Shown piece by piece: positions 57,053 to 64,000 of a DNA stretch of 64,000 bases. A program made the position numbers and the translations under genes. The stretch is taken from NCBI GenBank assembly GCA_039583875.1, contig CM077159.1, forward strand, positions 99,189,707-99,253,706, in the 5' to 3' direction. The notes below the pieces were generated by a model, which saw nothing but the letters and a program-made list of their open reading frames with translations, was not told the origin of the DNA and searched no databases. The first letter of the stretch is position 1. The number at the start of each line of letters is the position of its first letter. This DNA comes from Platanthera guangdongensis (Eukaryota; Streptophyta; Magnoliopsida; Asparagales; Orchidaceae).

Positions 57053-57077
57053 GTGATTAGGCACTATTTCTTTCAAG

Positions 57078-57089
57078 TGGTATCAAAGC
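57078..57089 (+). other. Primer binding site of element B
   Basis: TGGTATCAAAGC differs from the perfect site of A by one G to A change. Confidence 0.88.
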
Positions 57090-57264
57090 GAGCTTACTCA
57101 AAAAGGGACATAACAGTCTGAGTAAGATCCTGTAGGCAGAATCAGAATAATCAAGATTCAAGAAAATGGGTTTTAATGAGAATCACAAAGAGCTGGGGTC
57201 CATGAAATTGTCAATCTGAAGAAAAGAGATTTTTGGTATACGGAAAGAGAGGGTTAGTCTCTTT

Positions 57265-59205
57265 ATGGAAGCATCTGACCCAAGAATATACATCACAGTC
57301 AAAGAAGGGTCATATGTGCCAATGAAGATATCCATTCTAGATGCAAATCAGAAAACTCCTAAGGACTATTCAGAAATAACCAAAGATGAAATCATTCTGG
57401 CCACTATGAACAAGAGGGCCCAGAATATTATTGTTAGCGCAATTGATGATGCAACATTTCAGAATTTAATTCATTGTAAAACTTCTAAAGAAATGTGGGA
57501 CACATTAATAGTCTATATGGAGGGATCAGAAGAAGTAAGACAAGACAGGAAGTCTTTGTTAAATCAGGAATATGAAAGCTTCAGACAAGGAAAGTCTGAT
57601 AGCATTATTGAATGCTATAAGAAGTTCTATAGGATAGTAAAAGAATTGATGTCCTATGGAAGAGAATTCAACAACTATGAGCTGAATGACAAGTTCTTAA
57701 GATCCCTGACTAAGAACTGGGATACCAAGATTTGTGTCATTAGGGAAATGACCAAATTAGCTGATATACCTCCTCCAACTTTGTTTGGAAAACTGTTATC
57801 TTATGCAATGCAGTTATTGGCTAGAAAGGAGGAAGAGAAGACTACTAGAGTGGAGCACAAGGAAAGATCTGTGGCCTTCAAGACTGAAGCCACTAGGAAG
57901 TATAGAAGCAAGTCTCCATCTCCACCTCAAATAGTTGCTGAGGCTATGACAGATAATTCAGAAAGCAAGAATTCAGATAGCAGTGAAAGTGATGAAGATT
58001 TTGCAGCTTTCACTAGGCATTTTCAAAAGTTTCTGAAGAAGAAGCAGTGGGGGTCTAAGCCTTCCACTTCTCAGCCAAAAGATGAATATTATTAGAAAAG
58101 AAAGTCATCAAGGAATGACATAAGCAGATCCAAGCCAAGCAAAGCTACATCTTCAAAGATTGTGTGCTATTGCTGCAATAGACAAGAACATGTAGTGGCT
58201 GACTGTCCTGAAAAGAGGAAGGAGTCAACTGACAGAAAGAAGACATAGTTTAAGGGCAAAAAGGAAAAGTCCTTTGTTGCCAAGAAAGACAAAAGTTTGA
58301 CTGATCAGTCATCTTCAGAAATAGACTCAGAAGCTGAAGCCTATATTGGATTGTTTGCTGAAGAGGAGGAAGATGAGTTCATACAGTTAATGAATTCAAT
58401 TTATGAGCATGAGGATAATCAGTGCAAAGGGCTGATGGCCTTATCTGAAGGAGACAAAATCCAGGATCAGCCTGGACCAAGTAAGGTACAAAGTTGTTCT
58501 TCCAGTTCAATTTCTAGTACTGAGTCAGAATCAGATACATCTGCATCAAGTGATGTGGGTAGGTCTGAATCTGAAGGAGATATTCATCAGTTAATTGATG
58601 AATATAGGGACGTGTTGCATACCCTAAAGAAAAGCAAAACCTTAGCCAAAACTCAGGCAAAGGAGATTGCTAGTCTTAAATTGGCTGCTGCTGATTCAGA
58701 CAAGTTGTTTGATTAGAAACTGAATGAAATAGCCAGGCTGAAGAACATTACTGTTATTCAGATGGGTACTATTACATTTAAGAATGATCAAATTAGAAAT
58801 CTGGAGGCTAGACTTCAGAAGGAGAGAGAGATTGTAGCAAGTTTTTCTAAACCAAAATCTGTTTTACCTTTAATAGATGAGTTTGTACCTCATAAGAGTA
58901 AAACTGGATTGGGGTTTACAAAACCTGCCTGGACAGTTAAGTCCAAATCTAAGGGCAAAGCCCCAGCACTAAACCAGAAGGCTGTAGTAGATAATCCAGC
59001 CAGGGTTGTACCCAAACAAAGGTACAACAGGTTTGAGTGCTGGTGTTGTGGAAAGATAGGCCACTTTGCCATAGATTGTTGGCACAATTCAAGTATCAAG
59101 AAGAGTAGCAAACTATCTGCTAGAAGAGCTACAGGTAGTTTTGTTAAAAGTCAAACTAACCTGCACCAAGGACCCAAGAATTATTTGGGTTCTAAGGTTA
59201 AGTAA
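57265..59205 (+). pseudogene. Element B gag
   Basis: Starts MEASDPRIYITVKEG and stays in one frame throughout, with both zinc knuckles (CYCCNRQEHVVADC near 58165, where the usual Gly is Glu; CWCCGKIGHFAIDC near 59040). Stops occur at 58093-58095, 58246-58248 and 58714-58716. The final TAA (59203-59205) is at the position of the gag stop of A. Confidence 0.9.
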
Positions 59206-62200
59206 TCTGTTTTGCAGGTGAGTCCAAGTGGTCATGCCCCTAAATGGTACTTGGACAGTGGATGTTCCAGGCACATGACTGGAACTAGGGGATTGCTGAA
59301 GGACTATACACCAATCAAGAATGACCCTAAAGTTACCTTTGGTGGTTCAGAAAAAGGAATCATTAAAGACTTTGGTAACATTACTAGTAACCAAATTATA
59401 ATTACTCAAGTGACTTATGTAAAGGGTTTGAAACATAACCTCATTAGCATAAGTCAGCTGAGTGATTTAGGATATGACATCTCATTTGTCAAGGATGGTT
59501 GTCATATCAAAAGGTCAAGTGATAAAAGATCATTCTGATAAGATATAAGAAGAGAAATGTCTATTGTCTTGACTTTGTATGTGAGAACAATGTTTCTCTT
59601 ATTTATCTTGTAGCTGATGAAAGAGTCTCACATTGTGTTAAATGGCACAAGAGGCTGACTCATCTTAACTATAAGACAATTGGTCAACTCTTTAGCAAAG
59701 AGTTAGTGAGGAATGGTACTCAAGTTAAGTGTATAAAGGATGTGATATGCTCAGCTGGTCAAAAAGGCAAGCAGACCAAATCCACCTTTCATAGCCTTGA
59801 GAACAAAGATGCTGTGAGGTGTCTATACCTCTTGCATATGAATCTTTTTGGTCATATGCCAGTTCACAGCCTAAGTAGGAAGGTCTACACATTTGTGGTT
59901 GTAGATGACTATTCAAGGTTTTCCTGGGTGTTCTTCCTTAGACAAAAATCTGAAACCCCAAGTATCTTATATAGTTTTGTTAAACAAATTCAGAATGAAT
60001 TGGACAGTACAGTGGTCAAAATCAAAAGTGACCATGGTACTGAATTTCAGTCTGAAAGTATGACAAAACTGTGTGAATAATTTGGAATTTTTCAGGAATT
60101 TTCCTCACCAAGAACACCTCAGCAAAATGGTATTGCTGAAAGGAAAAATAGAACCTTGATAGAGGCTGGTAGAACCCTATTAAGTGACACATCTCTCCCA
60201 GAATATTTCTGGGCTGAGGCAGTAAACACTGCTTGTCATGTGATCAATAGGGCTACTATCACCAAGAGCCACAAGAAGACGCCCTATGAGATTGTGAAGG
60301 GCAGAAAACCAAATTTATCCTATTTCAGGATCTTTGGTTGCAAGTGTTATATCCTTAATAATGGTAAGTCTTATCTAACCAAGTTTGCTGTCAAATCCCA
60401 AGAGGGGATCTTTGTTGGGTACATCAATAATAGTAAGGCTTATAGGGTCTACAACTTGATTACTCAAGTTGTAGAAGAGTCTGTTCATGTAGTTTTTGAT
60501 GAAGCTAGACTTATTAACAATGAATTGCCAAGAAGTGTTTGCAGCTCTACAGGTGTAACTGAGAAGATGGACAAGCTTACCTTAACATAGGGTTCTTCTG
60601 CACGTCAGTAAGTGGAAGATAGTGGCTGTTGTCCATGGGGAGTACAAGATACTCCTGATGCTGAAGAAGACCAAGAGGTGCAGCTAAATGAAGATACTGA
60701 AGGTGTACAACCTGAAGACAGGCTGCCTCCAGCAAAAAGACATTTAAAGGATCATCCAGCCAATCAAATAATTGGAGATCCCAGACAAGGGGTGCAAACA
60801 AGGAGCAGGAATCTAAGTATAGTTCTTTACTCCAGTTTTCTATCCCAAGTAGAGCCAAAGAAGTTTGAAGAAGCAATCCTAGACTCTCATTGGATTGAGG
60901 CCATGCAAGAGGAGCTGAATTAATTCAAAAGATGCAAGGTCTGGGAGCTAGTTCCTAAACCCAAGGATCATAACATAATTGGAACTAAGTGGATCTTTAG
61001 GAACAAGTTGGATGAGAATGAAATCATCATAAAGAATAAAGCTAGACTTGTTGCAAAGGGATATAGGCAGGAAGAAGGTATTGATTTTGATCAAACCTTT
61101 GCTCCAGTAGCAAGACTGGAAGCAATAAGGATGTTCCGTGCCTATGCAACATATCAAGGATTTAAGGTATATCAAATGGATGTTAAGTCAGCTTTTCTGA
61201 ATGGAAATCTGAAGGAAGAAGTCTATGTAGACCAGCCATCAAGTTTTGTTGATTCTCTTAAACCTGATTATGTATATAGACTTAGGAAGGCTTTGTATGT
61301 GTTAAAATAAGCCCCAAGGGCTTGGTATGACACCATGTCTAGTTTCCTCATTAAGAATAAATTCACAAGGGGGAAAATAGACAAGACTCTATTCCTTAGG
61401 GAATCCAGAGGCAAGATTATCTTAGTCTAAATATATGTAGATGACATAATATTTGGGTCTACAGAAAGTAGTCTTTGCAGAAAGTTTGCAAAACTCATGC
61501 AAGGACAATTTGAAATGAGCAGTATGGGGGAACTTAAGTTCTTCTTGGGTCTCCAAGTTAGACAGACTGAAGATGGATTATCCATATGCCAGTCTAAGTT
61601 CACCCTAGAGTTGATAAGGAAGTATGGTATGGAATCATCCACTACCATGAAAACTCCTATGGGGTCAAGCATGTCTCTAAGCAAAGATGATGCAGGGAAA
61701 CCTGTAGATGAAACTTTGTATAAAGGGATAGTTGGCTCCCTACTGTATTTGACTGCTAGTAGACCAGATATCATGTATGCTTCATGTGTCTGTGCTAGGT
61801 ACCAAGCTTGCCCTAAAGAATCTCATTTGACAGCAGTCAAAAGAATTTTGAGATATCTTAAGGGCACACCTTATATAGGCCTTTGGTACCCTATGAATGA
61901 AGATTTTGTACTGACAGGTTATTCAGATGCAGATTTTGCAGACTGCAAGGAAGATAGGAAGAGTACTACAGGAACTTGTCAATTTCTAGGTGGAAGGCTG
62001 GTGTCATGGAGTAGCAAGAAGCAAACCAGTGTGGCTATCTCCACAGCAGAGTCAGAGTATGTGGCTGCAGGAAGTTGTTGTGCTCAACTTCTATGGATTC
62101 AACATCAGCTAGAAGATTATGGTATTCAAGTAAGTAGGACACCTTTATTTTGTGATTCTACTAGTGCCATTTCTATTGCAAATAATCCTGTCTCCCATAG

Positions 62201-62378
62201 TAGGACTAAGCACATAGAAATTAAATAGCATTTTCTAAGAGAACATGTGGAAAAAGAAGACATTTTCCTAGAGTATGTTAAGACAAATAATCAGTTAGCT
62301 GATATGTTTACTAAGCCCTTAGATGAAACCAAATTAAATAAGTTTAAAATTGAATTAGGAATGATAAACTTAGAATAG
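59206..62378 (+). pseudogene. Element B pol
   Basis: Same domain order as in A: protease WYLDSGCSRHMTG, integrase (QQNGIAERKN, consensus kept), RT ([21 protein letters not shown]) and RNase H. A one-base deletion near 59527 shifts the frame. Stops lie near 60078, 60588, 60607, 60920, 61308, 61429 and 62226. In the integrase zinc region the usual CSAC reads CSAG, another inactivating change. It ends TAG 62376-62378. Confidence 0.9.
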
Positions 62379-62875
62379 TTTACAAAAAATGGCTAAGTAA
62401 AATAGTGTCGACACACAGAGTTGTCTGTGTCGACACATAGAAGTGGTGTCGACATTTCAGAGAAATGGTGTCAACACTTCTAGGAAGTCTGTGTCAACAC
62501 TTCAGAGAATTAGTGTCGTCACATGTAGTGTAGGTGTCGACACATCCAGGGTGGTGTCGACACTTATGATTTACACAGAATTCGTCTAGTAGAGTCTCGA
62601 CTAAGTGTCGAGCTAAGATATATAAGTGTCGACACGTATATTCTGTCGACTATATTTGTGTCGACACATAGTTGTCAAGACATTAGAAGTAAGTGTCGAC
62701 ACTTTTCAACAGTGTCGACACATTTCAAGTATTTTGACGCGCCTTTTCACCTTCAATTTTAGAAATGTATAAATAGGTTTTCACCATTGTTTGTCGACAC
62801 ACACACCTTAGTTTCGAGACCAAACTTGTGTGTCGACATCTCTCTTCTCTAAATTCAAAATTTCTTCAAACCCTA
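62379..62875 (+). promoter_or_regulatory. Putative internal promoter between pol and ORF3 (element B)
   Basis: Motif starts at 62405, 62427, 62446, 62468, 62491, 62513, 62534 and 62554 keep a 19-23-bp step, although several have decayed (GTGTCAACAC, GTGTCGTCAC, GTGTCGACAT). TATAAATAG is at 62768-62776, 100 bp before the ORF3 ATG at 62876, and AAACCCTAATGG again abuts the start codon. Confidence 0.6.
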
Positions 62876-64000
62876 ATGGCGCCCAAGCTAGAAGAGAACA
62901 TTAATGAAGGATATGAGCTCATACGACACGCCTTTGATGATGCGGAACCAGAAATCCAAGGTATGGTAACCCTAATTGCCGAGACTGGATTAGAGTATCT
63001 TGTATCAGAACCAATCAAGATCAGGAAGAAGGAGGTCCTTGAATTCTTGAGTGCAGCTACTCTTGATGAATCTGGACTCAAGATTAAGTCCAAAGTTCAT
63101 GGGGCAAAGGTGAAGGTCTCCCATAAGAATCTAAGAAAAGTTCTACATCTCCCTAGAACTGAAGAAGAGGAAGATGTATCTGCTTCAAAGACAAGGGAGG
63201 CACTGACATGGTGTAGACTTGATTCAAGCCTAAAGATATGATTAGTTTTCAACAGGAAAGGCATGAACATGCAGGGCAAGTTTTTATCTGAGATAGTTGG
63301 CAAGGTAATACTGAGCAAGCTTGGTGGGCATGATAGAATTTCAGCTCACATGTTCAGTTTGATGACAAGGATAATTTTCAAACTTAATACTGATTGGTCT
63401 GCAATCATGTTTGATAAGATAAAAGAGAGCCTAAAGAAACCCAATCTGGGTAGAATTCTGAGTTTATACTTAGCTGGCAGTATCCCTGAAGTGATGAACC
63501 AAGCTGCTGGTTCTAAGAAAAATCATATGAGGAGAATGGATGTAAGAATTATTTCAAGATGGGATAGAGTGTTGACAAATGAACTGCCAACTAAAGAAAA
63601 GGAAACACCTCAGAAGAAGAAGAAGAAGAAAGCCATTGTGGCTCAAGAATCCTCAAGTAACTCAGAGGAACAAGTGGTTTTTAGTTCTAATAATGGAGAA
63701 GATGACAATGCTGGACAGTCACCAGCAAGACAAGAATATGCTCAGAGGTAGGGGGAGCTACCATCAGCTAGCCCTATTCACCTGGATTCACTCTAGGGGG
63801 AGCCTCTACATGTGGATGAGCTAACTCAATTAGAGAGTGAAAGGGCTACCCAAACCATTCTAGAGGTAATCACTGAAGTTAATCAAATAAATTTCAATAT
63901 TGAGGATGAAGTTCTGACTGAATCATTACTTGATGTTGATCAGCATACACAGTTACATAGTCAACCAGAAGATGTTGTCATGGAGGACACATCTGTTACT
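62876..64000 (+). pseudogene. Element B third ORF, partial
   Basis: Starts MAPKLEENINEGYELI, clearly homologous to ORF3 of A. I prefer this ATG to an in-frame one at 62828 because it aligns with the start in A. A small deletion and stop at 63239-63241 and CAG to TAG stops near 63749 and 63794 break it. The basic cluster reads PQKKKKKK here. It continues beyond the window. Confidence 0.85.

Larger units (their letters stand above)
57058..64000 (+). mobile_element. Element B: SIRE-type Copia, internal region (continues past the window)
   Basis: The last 18 bp of the B 5' LTR (57058-57075) are followed by the PBS, gag, pol and ORF3. The 3' LTR lies beyond the right edge. It is the same family as A but with many more disabling changes and an LTR clearly diverged from those of A, so it is the older insertion and the host of A. 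Confidence 0.92.

Overview
This is a flowering-plant nuclear window (probably a eudicot, not identified further). It holds one intact host gene in a mass of transposable elements. The evidence for a plant is a plant-type J-domain protein with two DUF3444 modules, LTR retrotransposons primed by initiator tRNA-Met, plant RTE LINE fragments, a PIF/Harbinger transposon and AT-rich intergenic DNA.

Layout. 1-4.7 kb is gene-free and carries a 1.2 kb TIR element with an 8-bp target duplication. 4.8-7.9 kb is the DnaJ/DUF3444 gene (minus strand, uninterrupted). 10.1-25.3 kb is a rearranged block: a Gypsy LTR fragment (minus), a broken Copia element (minus) joined head-to-head to a plus-strand Copia RT/RNase H fragment, a full-length 4.3 kb PIF/Harbinger element with TTA target duplications, a second diverged copy of the Gypsy LTR (plus) with a PBS and gag stub, and the 3' end of a probable Athila/Tat-type Gypsy element. 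25.4-32.3 kb has two truncated RTE LINEs flanking a 2.2 kb solo LTR. 35.4-42.1 kb is a decayed Tekay-like chromovirus (gag, protease, RT, RNase H, integrase, chromodomain).

From 42,067 to the window end lie two related SIRE-type Copia elements with an extra ORF after pol. Element B entered the chromovirus 3' LTR. Element A (43,926-57,052, two LTRs of about 2.09 kb, TSD GTGAT) then entered the 5' LTR of B. So the order is chromovirus first, B second, A last; B runs off the right edge.

The most unusual signal is in these SIRE-type elements. Their LTRs carry some 30 copies of the perfect 10-bp palindrome GTGTCGACAC, spaced mostly about 20-21 bp (two helical turns), upstream of a TATA box. A shorter, very regular version of the same array, again followed by TATAAATAG, lies between pol and the third ORF in both elements. 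This looks like a second internal promoter built from the LTR enhancer, which would give ORF3 its own transcript. The solo LTR at 28.5-30.7 kb has the same layout but an unrelated 21-bp unit with a TCGAC core. ORF3 lacks obvious membrane segments and has a lysine-rich NLS-like motif, so the label 'envelope-like' for this position is doubtful here.

All transposon ORFs are broken by stops or frameshifts. All calls come from reading the sequence; no alignments or searches were run.
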